64,000 bases of DNA from Melampsora larici-populina 98AG31 (GCF_000204055.1 NW_006768768.1:2401521-2465520), one strand, 5' to 3'. Numbered from the stretch's first letter, positions 10,152 through 22,288 are shown. A program made the numbers and translations. The notes: generated from the letters alone by a model not told the origin.

Positions 10152-11027
10152 TGTCGTGGTATTTCTATACCACGTTTTATCTATTTTTCATGTGTGTGTG
10201 GTTATTATTACTTATAGGTAACTTAGTACTCATCAACTGGTCAAGGACTTCCGTGCGAGTTACTTATTTACTAAAGAAAATCAAGACGAGTTCATAAGGC
10301 AAATTATTCACAAATTACAATTAATACAGTAACGATTTGAGTGTGCGGTCAGAGGTTGCTAGGATGGTTCTTTCTAATTAGGGAATAGGTCGTATGTGAC
10401 CTGAGCTGTTTCTTTTTCTTTTAATTTTATGTTTGTTTTTGTTCAGTCTCATTTATATGACGTCCTGTGTACGATCTTTTGTTTCTTTCCTCATCGGAAA
10501 GAAACATATTTTTCATCTTACTTACTTTCTCCGCATCTCAATCTTTGCCTTATCCTGTTGCACTGAGCACAGGTTTGTCTTGCTTTTCTTTCTGTTTTTC
10601 TTTTTCTTTTTCTTACTAACTTATGTTGTGCGTGGTGTGATCAGGTGTGTTTTAGTTTTTGAAGCTCTTCGAAGCTCGATAGGCTTGTGCCGTATTGCTT
10701 ACGCCTCACCTGATTACCCCAGGTTAGTAATGCTCATCGGAAAGAAACATATTTTTCATCTTACTTACTTTCTCCGCATCTCAATCTTTGCCTTATCCTG
10801 TTGCACTGAGCACAGGTGTGTTTTAGTTTTTGAAGCTCTTCGAAGCTCGATAGGCTTGTGCCGTATTGCTTACGCCTCACCTGATTACCCCAGGTGTGTT
10901 TTAGTTTTTGAAGCTCTTTGAAGCTCGATAGGCTTGTGCCGTATTGCTTACGCCTCACCTGATTACCCCAGGTGTTCTTTTCTCATACGGCATAGCCTTT
11001 TTACGGCTTCTACGAGTTCACTTCACA
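10152..11027 (+). repeat. 3' LTR of the Copia element
   Basis: It matches 4419-5294 at a constant offset of 5733 bp, with only about two differences, starts TGTCGTGG and ends CTTCACA. The TACAA duplication follows at 11028-11032. The same internal A-B-A-B-B repeats are present at 10490-10973. Confidence 0.95.
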
Positions 11028-11032
11028 TACAA

Positions 11033-11590
11033 TTTATATTTGACAAATGAGAAGATTAATTTGCAAACTTTAGGCTTTGGCATCTCAGGTGGGGACATTA
11101 TGACATTTCAACTATTCTTTTTTGCTTTCCATATGCATGCAAGAGAGTGTGGAATTGACATGTCTAAAAAGGGTTTTGAGCACTGATTTGGACTTTTGCA
11201 AAAATGGTGGATGCCCAAAAAATCAAGGATCTTGAAGACGGCTGTAGGTGTGACCAAAGTTTGTGTGCTTTTTCAATGTGGCATCAAGGGTCTTGAAGGT
11301 TTTAATCATACATGATGAATTGGATTTGTGCCAACTTTGTTAAAGCACTAGAAAGTACAATATATATCTGCCATCAAGACTGGTAATTGGTGCTCAAGGG
11401 TTCCAAAAAATCAGTCATGAGATTTGTTGCATTGTGTCAAATGATTATGGGGACACTTCAGGTCTTTGATGGATGTGTGGTGTCTTCAGAGACTCAAGAC
11501 TATGAATGCAAATAAAATCACAAGGTAAGATTGTCACAGCATCCACATCTAAAAAACACTCAACACATAACACCAATGAAGTGCGGCGCC
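11033..11590. other. gene-free interval between the Copia element and the LINE ORF1
   Basis: No supported reading frame was seen. Short phrases such as TCAAGGATCTTGAAG and TCAAGGGTCTTGAAG recur within 150 bp (about 11220-11300), suggesting degenerate local duplication. Confidence 0.5.
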
Positions 11591-11604
11591 CGCCGCTGAT
11601 AGGG

Positions 11605-12819
11605 CTAGTCTTCTATATTTGTGGGAGGGGGTATTTTAAACTGTGTGTTGCGGAGTGGACAATTTAAACTTTTTGGGGAGTGATTGTATTTGGTAGTGAA
11701 ACGGTCAAGCTTACAAGTAGTTTTGAGGCTATCACAACTAAAACATCTCGCGCAGACTTGATCCGAGTCGTTGTTGGCGCATTCACGTGAGCTATGGGGG
11801 TCGCCACATTTTGCACAATTTGGTTGTCCAGTACATGAAGTGTGAGTGTGGTATAAATTGAGGCAGTTGAAGCACATTGTGGGGCCTTGTTCATAGTGTT
11901 TGCTTTTAATTCAGTGGCAGTTGGCAAATAGTCTGCCCTTCTCGATCTTCCAAGCTAAGTCTTTATCGAGTAAGTTGAGTACAATTGTACCATGTTTCTT
12001 CTTTGTGTCAATTGGGTCTTTGATCCATCTAACTGAGTGAATACTTTCAATAGGTATGTTGTTTTCCAAACTGAGTTTTTCCGGGAAGTTTTTGTTGTTG
12101 ACGTCGATATCTGCTGGGACAAAGTTGAAGAGAATTGGGTATCTGGCTTGGGGCGTTTCAAAATCTTTATGCGCGAGTTTAGTCCAGATGTGTTTGTTTT
12201 CTAGAAGCCAGCTTTTCATCATTCTATTATCAACGTGCATAGGTATGTCTCCTGATTTTAGGGTTTTGGCTCCTCTAATTTTCACTGGTTTGTCGTTAAC
12301 TTTTGCATCTAGCGAGATAAGTGACGAGTTTATGCTTCGTACTATTTCAGAGCTTTTCATACCCTTGAAAGGTTCGAGTCCCGGAGCCTTGTGGATGATG
12401 AGTGTTGCTGTCTTAAATTTATTGATGTCCGCATTTTTTGGGGGAGGTTTCGGGGCAGTGGTAGCTGTCGTACGTTTTGGGTATGGGTTCGTCCATGCGT
12501 TTGGTCTCGACAAGGCTGGTTGACTAGGTATTGGTGGGTCTTGGGGTGACAATCGTGAATTAATTTGTGCGTCTTTGCTTTGATCCGCTTCGAGTTTATC
12601 AATCTTGTCATTTAATTTCTTGATTGTTTCCATGAACATTGATAGCATTTGGATGACCGTACGTAAAAGAGCATCGTTTGTTCCAGCGTCTTTATTGGCT
12701 AGAGATGTCAAAACGTCTTCCATGGCATTAGGGTCAATCGGTGCGTGGTTTGGTCTGGGGTTTTTCGGGTGAGGAGATGGGTTATCCTCGTCGGTGCCCG
12801 GAGGGCGTTTTGACGGCAT
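11605..12819 (-). pseudogene. LINE ORF1 (Gag-like zinc-knuckle protein) with one in-frame stop
   Basis: The frame reads from ATG at 12819. A Pro/Arg-rich start is followed by a coiled-coil-like stretch (MFMETIKKLNDKIDKLEAD), an RNA-binding-like middle region, and then three Cys-rich knuckles near 11650-11880: CFNCLNLYHTHTSC and CAKCGDPHSSREC (CCHC type) and an altered CARCFSCDSLKTTC. A TGA at about 11911-11913 interrupts the frame, which otherwise stays in phase to 11605, so a single CGA-to-TGA change would explain it. ORF1 proteins of LINEs bind element RNA. ORF2 should lie at lower coordinates but the sequence changes character at about 11590, so this copy is truncated. Confidence 0.8.
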
Positions 12820-12992
12820 AGTGAGGGTGGTTGGATGGAGTTTTGGTGGATATCGAGAGGGATGATGTTGATCTTGTCGATGAACTTATCGGCTTTTGTT
12901 AGAAAATGCTCTATTTACGGATTGGAATATTGGTAAAATAGGTACTTCCCTCATCAAACTTGGCATCACAAACAAGGGCTGGTTTACGTCGG

Positions 12993-13479
12993 GCTGTGTG
13001 ACACTGCGGGAATTAACTTGTTTGAAACCCGATTGAGCAGAATTTCAGTGTCCGGGTTCGAAATTTCCTCGAATCGTGAAACTCGTTCACAACTCGTTAG
13101 CATTACCTTCGCCGATTTCCCTTGAGTAGACTACAATACATACACTTACACAGCACTTGCAAAACCTGTGATTCCAACCGTTTGACTACATATCTCACCG
13201 CTGATCATGTTCCCGCTGAACTGCTTTTTTTCGGTTGATCGAGGCTTGAAGAATGAGGATGAAGGTGAGGAATGGTGAAAGGGGATGTTGCTGTCTGATG
13301 TGACTGTACATACACGGGGCCAGCCGAGTACAGAGTACAGCCCGAGGGGAATCGGCAAACATAATGCGAACGAGTTGTGAACAAGATTCACGATTCGAGG
13401 AAATTTTGAACCCGGACACCGAAATTCCTCTCAATCGGGTTTCAAACCAGTTGATTCCCGCGGTGTGAGATGTCACAGC
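12993..13479. mobile_element. about 490-bp non-autonomous element with long (about 150-bp) terminal inverted repeats
   Basis: The left arm (GCGGGAATTAACTTG..., about 13005 onward) and the right arm read in reverse (GCGGGAATCAACTGG..., ending about 13465) are alike over some 140-150 bp, including TTTGAAACCCGATTGAG, GTGTCCGGGTTC and TTTCCTCGAATCGTGAA. The outer 10-15 bp (CTGTG...GACA) are less well matched and no clean target duplication was found, so the limits are approximate. It encodes nothing convincing. It lies between the dead LINE ORF1 and NPL4. Confidence 0.75.
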
Positions 13480-13664
13480 ATAAAACATGACATGGTTGAT
13501 AAGCTTAGCATATGTGATTAAGTTGCCAAGCCTGTATACAGGTTTACTCAGATTTTGGCCAATTGCGTCACTATTTGCTTCAAGGAGGTCTCCAGAATCA
13601 GACTAACAAAAGAATTATCATTCATTCATCCTTTTCATCTGCTATTTACAATTTTAAGCGAACA

Positions 13665-16303
13665 ATGGTATGTTTTTCTTCATTGGCATCTGGTCTCATC
13701 ATCATTTAGCTGAATCCATTCACTTTACGCAACTCCGATCAGCTTGTTCGAGTCCGATCGCAAAATGGTAGCGCTCGATATGAGTTATCCCCAAATGATG
13801 ATATACAGGTCTTGGTCGAAAAGGTTTGAAGAAATCTTTAGCCTTGTCCCTCGACACTTTTTGAAAATTTGGTATTAGACATTGTGCTGAAAATAGCTTT
13901 TTTATCTATCAAAAATCGTAGATCTTGAACGATGCTCCTGAGGCCGATCCCAGTACTTTGGCTTTGTCTAATCAGCCCAATGGAGGCGAGAAGCCGGTTT
14001 CAAGTGTCCGCGGGACTCTGAATCAGCTCGGTATCAAGTATGCTAATCCGTTATTATCGCGTTTACCAGGCTCCTGACCGTCCCGAATCAATTTCCTTTG
14101 TCTGTTTTGCAAGACATGGTGATCTTTACTTTGCATCCTACAAAACATTATCTCCGTCTGGTTCAGCGGTTCCCATCAACTCTTCCGTGTACCAGCAAGC
14201 CCCTCAGCCGACATCATCGTCAAGCGGACTCAAGAATGATTTGAAGGGCAGGCAGGCTTGGAAAGATGCGAAGGAACATGCAGTAGATGTACTCCTCGAG
14301 AAGGATGATGGTAAAATTCCGCGGAAAAGGGATGTAAAGTTTTGTCGTCATGGAGATAAGAGTATGTGTGACTATTGCATGCCACTCGAGGTAAGTTGAA
14401 AGACTCCTTAGACACGATTCCTCGCTGTGACATGTTATCCATCTTCTCACACTACCTTTTCATAGCCATATGACGCAAAACATCACGCCGAATCTGGAAT
14501 CAAACATCTTTCATTTCAAGCTCATCTTCGCAAACTGAACGCCGCAACCAACAAGCCCGAATCAGGCGCATCATATATCCCACCACTTGAAGAACTTAAT
14601 TACCAAGTCGCCATACCATGTCCGTCACAAACGCACTCGCCCTTCCCGGCAGGCATTTGTAGTAAATGTCAGCCGAGCGCTATAACATTACAATTACAGC
14701 AATATCGTATGGTAGACCATGTCGAGTTTGCTACTCCCGCACTGATCGAAAACCTCTTGGATTTCTGGAGAAGAACTGGCTGTCAGAGGTTCGGTTACCT
14801 TCTGGGGCGTTATGAGCGTTATGACCAAGTTCCGCTAGGAATCAAGGCTGTGGTGGAGGCGGTTCATGAACCGCCTCAACAGGGTGAACTCGATGGGATC
14901 CAGATCGGCCTACCATGGGACGAGGAAGGAAAGATGGAAGACTTGGCTAATCTTTGTGGCCTTCAAGTCCTCGGAATGATCTATACGGATCTGACGCCTG
15001 ATGAGACAACTCCAGAGGCAAAGGCCGCAGCTAAGGTGTTATACAAGCGACATGCTCAGTCTTTCTTTCTCTCATCGCTCGAAACTATCTTTGCTGCTCA
15101 TCAACAAGCCAAGCGACCGAACCCGTCGAGATTTTCAGCATCAGGCCGATTCTCCAGCAAATTTGTGACTTGCGTAATCACCGGTAATCAAGATGGCAGT
15201 ATCGATGTGACTGCCTACCAAGCCAGTGATCAGGCGGTCGCGATGGTCAAGGCTGACATGATAGAAGCTAGTGTAGAGCCCGGAACAGTGAGGCTGAAGG
15301 ATGAAGATCGAACCCAAGAGCAAACGTCATCTAGTGCTCGGTATATACCAGATGTATTCTATCGATATAAAAACAAATACGGGATCGATATTAAGGAGAA
15401 CGCTAAACCTTGCTTTCCTGTTGACTACTTGCTTGTCTCGGTTTGTCATCTCTCTACCGTTGAATTCGAACAGGCCGTGCTAATGGCCATGATTTCGACA
15501 GTTAACTCACGGTTTCCCAGCGGATCCATCTCCTTCATTTCGAACACCGACCCCCTTCCCCATCGAGAATCGAGCAGGGCTTCACGATCAATCAATGGAT
15601 GTCGTTATCAATAGATTGGGCCCTGTTTTAAGAAAAGTCATCGACGCGTTTCCTCAACAGCACTCTGCATATAATATCAAAGGTAAAGGAAAAGAACAGG
15701 ATGGAGATTGTTTGCTAGAGCTACAAACCTTCTTGAGTGATTGGCATTTGATTGCGTTTATTGATACCGTCGGGATCTTTGACCGGGTACGTTTTCAATA
15801 ATGATTGCTATCTCTCAGTAGATCTTTGAACTTGACTTGCTGCGAATTCTTTTAGACCGATCTTACTTATCTTGCCAAGTTTGCCCTTTGTCAAGACATG
15901 AACATCTTTCTATCAGCTGCTGAAAAACTTTTCCACACTAATTCATGGCAAACATTCATGGCCATCTTGAAAGAGACTTTACCTGGTGAGATATCATCTC
16001 TTACTACTCTCCTAGACTTTTATGGTGAAGGAATCTTTGCAACGGTGGCTTACGATTCATTATCTACGTTCAGGACCACCAGTACCTGCGAGGGACTATG
16101 CGAGCCAATCTCAGACAGCTAACAACGGCACTGCGGCTGATGGCTTCCCAGACATCCCTGCCGATTCATATAATGATGTTCAAATGGGTGGCACGCTTCC
16201 GGCTGACGAACAAGGCACTGCGAGCTTGGCCTGTCCTCATTGTACGTTTGAAAATGAGCCTGGCACGACTGACTGTATGGTTTGTGGGTTACCAGTGTCA
16301 TGA
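13665..16303 (+). CDS. NPL4: NPL4, ubiquitin-binding cofactor of Cdc48/p97 (apparent 1-nt frameshift)
   Basis: NPL4 with UFD1 directs the Cdc48 ATPase to ubiquitylated substrates in ER-associated degradation. Exons by splice signals and phase: 13665-13667, 13710-13823, 13922-14037, 14114-14390, 14466-15786, 15856-16024, 16074-16303. The first exon is only the ATG. Domains in order: an N-terminal UBX-like fold (LVRVRSQNGSARYEL), the NPL4 zinc-finger region (CRHGDKSMCDYCMP, then ICSKCQPS), the MPN-like core (VDHVEF...RFGYLLGRYERYDQVP...LGMIYTDLTPDE), and a C-terminal NZF ubiquitin-binding finger (CPHCTFENEPGTTDCMVCG). In exon 5 the frame must shift by one at the CCCCC of 15551-15555: upstream frame ends ...ISFISNTDP, downstream frame resumes FPIENRAGLHDQSMD, a motif that matches NPL4 exactly. 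This is a homopolymer error in the assembly or a real damaging mutation. Confidence 0.93.
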
Positions 16304-17194
16304 TCAAGGAGAAGTCTGTCTTGCATGTCATATATGATGACTATTTATCAATAATTGCTCGAAATAAATTTGCTTGAACCTGTACCGAGATTTTTGAACT
16401 GTATGATCAGTTATCCAGTCATCTTGAGTTGAATTCAATGTCCGTCTGACTCTTACTCTGAAATGATTCTGCTGAGCTTCATCACTTGGGGACCCCAGTC
16501 TTTGTTTCATACTCCTTTAAATGGGCAAATCGGAGCAGTGTTCAAGATTGTGCACAATCCTTCGACCTACAAATTCTTTTCATAACAATTCCCTCTTTCC
16601 AAAGACCTAATTTCAGGGACAAGCATACATCCAGGGAGGCACATCCGTTTACCAAAGAGTACATACCCAAACTGATGTTGATCGTCAGAGTATCAGTCTC
16701 AATAAAAGATCTAACAATCCTAGCATCAGCTCTATCGTAAATCAAACTACTCGTAGACAATCACAACAATCCCCAAAACCATGTCAATCATCAGCTCCAT
16801 TTGGTCACAAAAAATCAAAACAGATTTATCTCCCCGATTGCTGGCGTTAATGGTGCTTCGATTGATGAAGAGCATCGGCGCATGCAGTCAGCATCTGGAA
16901 CAGAGGTCCTTTCGGCTGAATACATATGTATACAGCAACATCCTCCCGAAATTCGAACGCTTTGAATTGTGGTACACTGGTACAGCCAATCAAGTCTCAG
17001 GTGAGTAATTATCAGCGGTGGCCGTGGCTTGAACGTCCACAAGCGTCCACATTGATGTGGTCTCCCGTGGTCTCCCAGTACTCCGGAGTCTGAAGTGGGG
17101 ATAGATTCCCTGTGTCTTTTCGTTTCTTTGATCCTTGCTTCGGCTGATTTTTCGTTGTCTCTAACCGATACTTGTCCGTCAAGCTGAAGTCAAG
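16304..17194. other. intergenic, between NPL4 and pectin methylesterase
   Basis: No supported gene was seen. It holds the NPL4 3' end and the promoter of the downstream secreted enzyme. A 75-codon frame at 16781-17008 has no recognisable features. Confidence 0.5.
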
Positions 17195-18949
17195 ATGGGC
17201 CTCTCTATCTTTCTGATGAGATTCCATTCTCGGTTTTCGAATTATCTGGTCCTATATTTGGTCCTTACGTCGATCGGCATTCTTGGCGCACCGTCTCCCA
17301 CCGTTCCTTCATACGCGACTCATTCTGAAGATCAAGATCATGCGAAGCCATCAGGCATGCTTGTCGTGCGTCAAAATACAGCGGACGTCGAGGAGTTTGC
17401 GTGAGCACATCGATCGGGTTATCAGATTGGGATGTTGCTTTTGCTTGTGATACGGATCACTGAACCTTATTTCGAAATCGTGCCTAGTACAATCCAAGAG
17501 GCTCTCAACGCCCTTCAGAATCGCACTGGGCTTCAGCACATATACATCCACGGCGGTTCGTATTGCGTTCAAATTTTTATTTGAAAGAACTCACGGCTAT
17601 TGGCTTGCTGAAGATGTATTGGCGCATTGTTAGGGCTATATAACGAACAATTGGTTATCAACTACAAGCACGTAAGCAGTTTTATTTACTCGCGCATTTT
17701 ATTCACCACTATTCATATTTATCTCCTCTTTCTTTAGCCTCTCATCGTACAAGGAGAAACAGATGACCCTACGACGTATATCGGCAACAAGGTCACTATC
17801 CAAATTGCACTCTCGGCCAAAGATGCAGGAAATGATTCAGCTAGTGCCACAGTGAATGTATTGAAGCATGAGTATGTACACCTTGCTATTTAATTGAAGG
17901 TCATGGTCTGACGATGTGACTGATTAATCGACCAACATCTTCAGCTTTGCCATGTATAACATGTACGTCTCTCAAAGCTAGTGGTCAAAGAAAGTTGTTT
18001 AGCATCGACTCATATTTGTGAACTTGCACCTTTAGAAACCTAGTCAACAACTATGGAAATGGAACAGATACCCAAGCTCTGGCTCTCAGTGCAAAAGGCT
18101 CCCGACAAGGTTTGAGCAGAATTTATTTGAAATTTATTTAACAATTTCGTAATGAAAGACGATCAACATTAGGGATATTGGTCTTTTTTGTAAGGTTTTT
18201 ATGGTTGCTCTTTTAGCAGCTTTCAGGATACCCTCAGAGCATATAAAGGAACTCAACTATATAGTCGATGTTATATTGAAGGCGCCGTTGGTAAGTAGAC
18301 CTTTTGGGTGGGAGTTTTGTTTGCAGAAATCATCTGATCGTGCTTTGTGCTTCAGACTTTATTTTCGGTCGGGATTCAATGACATGGTTCGAGCAAACGA
18401 CAATTGGGATCAAGGCTTCAAATTCAAAGGAAACGTATGTCGAAAAGTTTTGCCCATCCAACTTATGTAACCTATTAAAGACATTTTCGTAACAGGATCA
18501 CAGCTAGCGGAAGGAATTATGAAGAAAGTTTAGGATTTTTCTTATTTAATCAAGCCAAGATTATTTCAGTGGGTGCCAAAGCTAAATCTGCATATTTAGG
18601 AAGACCATGGGGAATCTTTGCTAGAGTAGGATTTCAAAATTCATTTATGTCAGATGTGATTAATCCGGTTGGATGGATTGGTTGGAATGTACCTTTAGAT
18701 CTTAGAATTGATTTTATTGAATTTGAAGAATTCAATAATACTGGACCGGGATCGTTGGGGAAAAGAGAACTATCAAAATCTTTACTTAAACCTTATGTTC
18801 TTTCTGATATACTTCAACTGGTATGGAATTTCTTTTTTCTTTCATTATAGTCGGTTTATGATTTTTGATCACTGATTTGGAAATAATTCATTTTTGTTTG
18901 GATTCTTATTTAGAATTATACTGAATGGGTTGATTTTAATTATCTTTAA
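17195..18949 (+). CDS. secreted pectin methylesterase (carbohydrate esterase family 8)
   Basis: The enzyme removes methyl groups from plant cell-wall pectin (EC 3.1.1.11). Ten exons keep phase throughout (17195-17400, 17488-17555, 17634-17671, 17738-17871, 17945-17962, 18036-18109, 18195-18290, 18356-18434, 18496-18820, 18914-18949) and give 357 residues, normal for the family. A signal peptide is visible (FSNYLVLYLVLTSIGILGA, start at 17195 or the Met at 17216). Catalytic signatures are complete: the Gln in GTDTQALAL, the Asp in SSFQDTLRAY, the nucleophile Asp in VDFIFGR, and the Arg in YLGRPWGIFARV. The C-terminus YTEWVDFNYL matches the usual SxYTSWVD ending. In a plant-associated fungus this is a wall-loosening, apoplast-secreted enzyme. 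The very short fifth exon (18 nt) is notable. Confidence 0.93.
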
Positions 18950-19607
18950 CGTTTATGTTTGTTCCAGACTTGATTAATACGTGATCTTTTTTTGAGGTCA
19001 AAAGAAATGGACTTTAGACTTTATGATCATCGGTGGACTATAATATCATTATTTTTATCTTCATTTATTTCTATTATTTTTCGTAACACATTCTTTCGTG
19101 ATTGATGAGATTTGATCAATGAATCTCAACCCCTCAGGGTAAAACAGTGAGTCACCATCTAGAAATATATTTTATTTGACTTTATAAAAGATGAAGATCA
19201 CTACATGTCCCTAAATCATCATTACAACATATCCCATTCATGATGCGTACAATAAATACTATGAGACCAAAGAGAAATGGTAACACATAAAAATGGTGAT
19301 CAATACAAATCAGGTTAAAAAGTAAATGACGACACATGGAACAAAAGTGAAAGATGATTGTGGAAACAACATTATCGATTGGAGAGAGAAACGTTTCCTA
19401 AGAGGATCAATGCATTGTAAAACAAAAAATGCGAAAAATGAAGATTGAAGGGTTGCAAAGACTGGATGAAATTTTCAATTGACATCGATTGTGGTCAAAG
19501 ATAGATCATATGATTAGACTATCGTGTTCACAATAACAATGTCTTGAGATGCCTTGGTTTCGAATTCGCTAGTTTTCGGAATAAATTATTCAACATTGGA
19601 TGAGGTT
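18950..19607. other. shared 3' region of two convergent genes
   Basis: AT-rich, no reading frame of note. It separates the 3' ends of the pectin methylesterase (+) and the PPPDE peptidase (-). Confidence 0.5.
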
Positions 19608-20748
19608 TCATATCCTCATCTCCTGCTTTGGTGGTTCATATGCCTGAGGTGTGGTTGATGTTGATGTTGATGGTGGTGGTGTGATATCAACTATAGGCGG
19701 TTCTATCCAACTATACGAAAAAGAACACAGAGAGGTGTCTCAGCACTATGATTTTCTCGATTTGAATAGGGAGGGGAAGACTATGTGAAATAACGAACCC
19801 CTCTGGTACTAAACACGGCAATGCAGTTCCTACTGCTGCTGCACGATTGATCCAACCAGGAGTTCGACGACCCGTGAGAAGCATGCATAACTCATCGCTG
19901 AATGTATTACAATTTCGTCGTAAAAGATCATAAGATGTTCCCCTCCAGTCTGGTGATTCATCAAGTTGAGTCAAGACGTGTTCAAAAGTTTCAAGTTGAG
20001 TTCGATTTGGGGTAAGATCAGATACATCCGAAGCCATTGAAGAAGCCGATGAGGTTCCTTCTTGACTATGATCATGAGCCATCTCAAGACTTTCTTCTTG
20101 AATTGTTGGATACGCCGAAGCTTTAGAATGTGTTGTAGAAGTAGGACTCTGTACAGAACTTGATGTATTGACAGAAGATCTCGTACTAGCTGAAGAACGC
20201 ATCAATCTTCTTGTTTCGGTTGGAGTGGATGTACTTGAATTCCGAGGTAAGGATGACTTTTGAGGTAACGGATTTGTTCTGATTTGTCCCATATCTACTT
20301 CTGATACTAATCTTAAACCTGGCATGGGTGGTTTACCATCTGATCGAATTGGAAGTGAAAAGATACCAGAGATATCTGAATTTGGATGACCACCAAATGC
20401 GAATTCTCTACCTAATTCAGGAATTCGAATAGCTGAATGATAAAGTCCAACTCCAAGATACCAAGCTATATTTGAAAGTTTCCCAGCTGGTAACTAGAAA
20501 CCAAATAAGATCAAACGCGTATTAGAAGCTGACAAGATATTGCATTTATAAAATGAATATTTAATTCAAAAGATACATACTAAATCATAAACCACTAAGA
20601 CGACATGTAAAGCACCTTTCAAATCACGTGAAGTGATCCTGGAGATTGTAGAAGAAGGTGAAAGGTTTATTGATAAATGAGTTTGGGTTAATTTTGTTGG
20701 TTTAGAATTTGGTTCTGATGGTCTTGTTGGAGGTTGATCGATTAGCAT
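19608..20748 (-). CDS. PPPDE-family cysteine peptidase (desumoylating isopeptidase / DeSI-like)
   Basis: Three exons on the minus strand (20748-20581, 20493-19799, 19710-19608) keep phase and give 321 residues. PPPDE proteins are papain-like isopeptidases that remove SUMO or ubiquitin. The first exon ends at HVVLVVYDL, the strand that opens the fold. The second starts LPAGKLSNIAWYLGVGLYHSAI, with the catalytic His in LYHSA, and later has the catalytic Cys in RRNCNTFSDELC followed by LTGRRTPGWINRAAAVGTALPCLVP. A Ser/Thr-rich insert of about 110 residues separates the two halves, longer than in animal DeSI proteins. The start is the ATG at 20746-20748; upstream in-frame codons lack an ATG. The last exon encodes a Pro/Ser/Thr tail. 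Confidence 0.9.
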
Positions 20749-22288
20749 TGAGGAAGCAGTATGATTGATGTTTGAAGTGATGTATTTTGTATTGAACTTG
20801 ATTTGGTTTATTGAATTGGTTGAATTTGGGATAAGTGTAAAGCATTCTTCACTAAGTTTTGATTGATCACTATCTTTGACCACTTAACTAGCTTAAGTCT
20901 GGGCTAAGTCAACTTGAAATGCTTGGACTTCATTAAATTAATCATTCCTTCTTTAATTAAGTGGTCGATTTACATATTTATTTGATGAGATCATCCATTT
21001 AGCTTAACATCCTTCCAATTCCACGAGATCACCATCCATGCACACAATTCCCTCCGAACCCGTTCTTGGCCGACTTGCTTGGGTTGGGCAGGAGGAGTAT
21101 TGAAAAACCACAAAATGACTTTCTACTGCATCCTTCCAAAGCAAACGTTAGGACAGTCAGACAGAAGCGCACATATTTCTGGCGAAATCCAAGGAAGGCA
21201 ATCACAGAGATGGAAAAATGCAAAATTCAATAAAGTCGAGCTCTCATGATCAAGTCTCGCAGCCAGACAAATGCGATTAATGATTGTGAAATTCATATAT
21301 TTGTACTCCTTCTGGAGAGATACTGCGAACCCCTGAAACTGTGTCAACAGCTACACGCAGACAGATACCAAAAGATTGTCTCCAGTTGTCTTTCAAAAAA
21401 ACAGCTTTCTGGGTTTGTTTTGACTTCTCATCCTTCCAACCTTTACAAATTTTTCTCTGCATCCTCTAATATATATTGGGATCCCTATATATTTCGCTCT
21501 ATCTCGCTTCCAAAAAATAAATCTACCTCAAAACTTGAGGTTGGCTACTTATTACGTCAAAAGATCTACCCTGATTCTTTGACTCTTGAGTTATTGGACT
21601 CATCTTTTTCACTCGTACGTGGTGAAATCAGCTCGATCGCCTTAGTTTCGACTTTGGTGGTTCGTTTGTTTGTCTGCGAATCAATCTTAAGAGTCTTTAA
21701 TCTCTTTGTCATCATAACTAATTCCTCAAACACAGACTCAAACCAGTTGAAACGATTCCACTTGAACAGGTTCTAAAAGTGAAATTAACGCAGCTCGCTT
21801 TCGCCACCCGAACATTCTCATTTCTCCTGTGTTGCGTATTGGGCTTTGAACCCCTGCACAAGGTAAAGTCCCTTTTGATTTGTTGTGATCAAAGTCCTCT
21901 GAACACTGATGTATGTATGTATTTGTAATTCTTGGTTCTCATCACGAAGACTTGATCCTTTACGCAATTGTGTGTTCCACTCCGGCACACCCGGAGTTTT
22001 GCATTGTTGCACCAAGGGTCCGACACAGAAGGCGAGAGTGTGGCCTCTTGTTTCAATCACGACAAGTTAGTCTGTTGTTGTGTCGACTAGTCAGTCCAAA
22101 GTCTATACTGATGCTTGTTTTTGTTACCTTATCAGGCCTGCTGGTAAGCCGCGTATCTGATAGCAATCAATCTACTTCAAATCATTGCTCTTTTGCCTCT
22201 CCACCAAAATAAACACCGTTCATAGTAAGAAACAGCCAAGCCACAGTATCCCACCTGGGGCCATACCCTTGTTGTCACACATTCCGAC
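20749..22288. other. long divergent promoter region
   Basis: About 1.5 kb separates the PPPDE gene (-) from the membrane glycoprotein gene (+). The frame at 21246-21776 (176 codons) has no recognisable domain and poor protein character. A 5' exon with a signal peptide for the downstream glycoprotein may be hidden here; a CTTATCAG acceptor at about 22135 is one hint. Confidence 0.45.

Larger units (their letters stand above)
4419..11027 (+). mobile_element. Ty1/Copia LTR retrotransposon, young copy, internally disrupted
   Basis: The element runs from TG to CA, is flanked on both sides by TACAA (4414-4418 and 11028-11032), and has two 876-bp LTRs at a constant offset of 5733 bp. I count about two differences between the LTRs (T/G near 4703/10436, A/G at 5281/11014), so insertion is recent. 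Order inside is primer-binding site, gag, protease, integrase, reverse transcriptase, RNase H, polypurine tract. Integrase before reverse transcriptase defines Ty1/Copia. Two lesions are seen: a TGA between gag and pol (6437-6439) and a 140-bp inverted-repeat insertion inside the integrase (7627-7766). It is flanked by dead genes on the left and gene-poor DNA on the right. Confidence 0.95.

Noticed and set aside
12056..12523. 155-codon plus-strand frame
   Set aside because: Antisense of LINE ORF1.
1087..12819. The two LINE pieces (ORF2 at 1-1087, ORF1 at 11605-12819) as one LINE split by the Copia insertion
   Set aside because: Same strand and right order, but the DNA between them also contains P450 reductase and SCO1 relics and the Copia duplication flanks do not border LINE sequence, so they are more likely separate copies.
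21246..21776. 176-codon plus-strand frame upstream of the glycoprotein gene
   Set aside because: No domain, no splice support and pyrimidine-rich promoter-like DNA; kept as intergenic.
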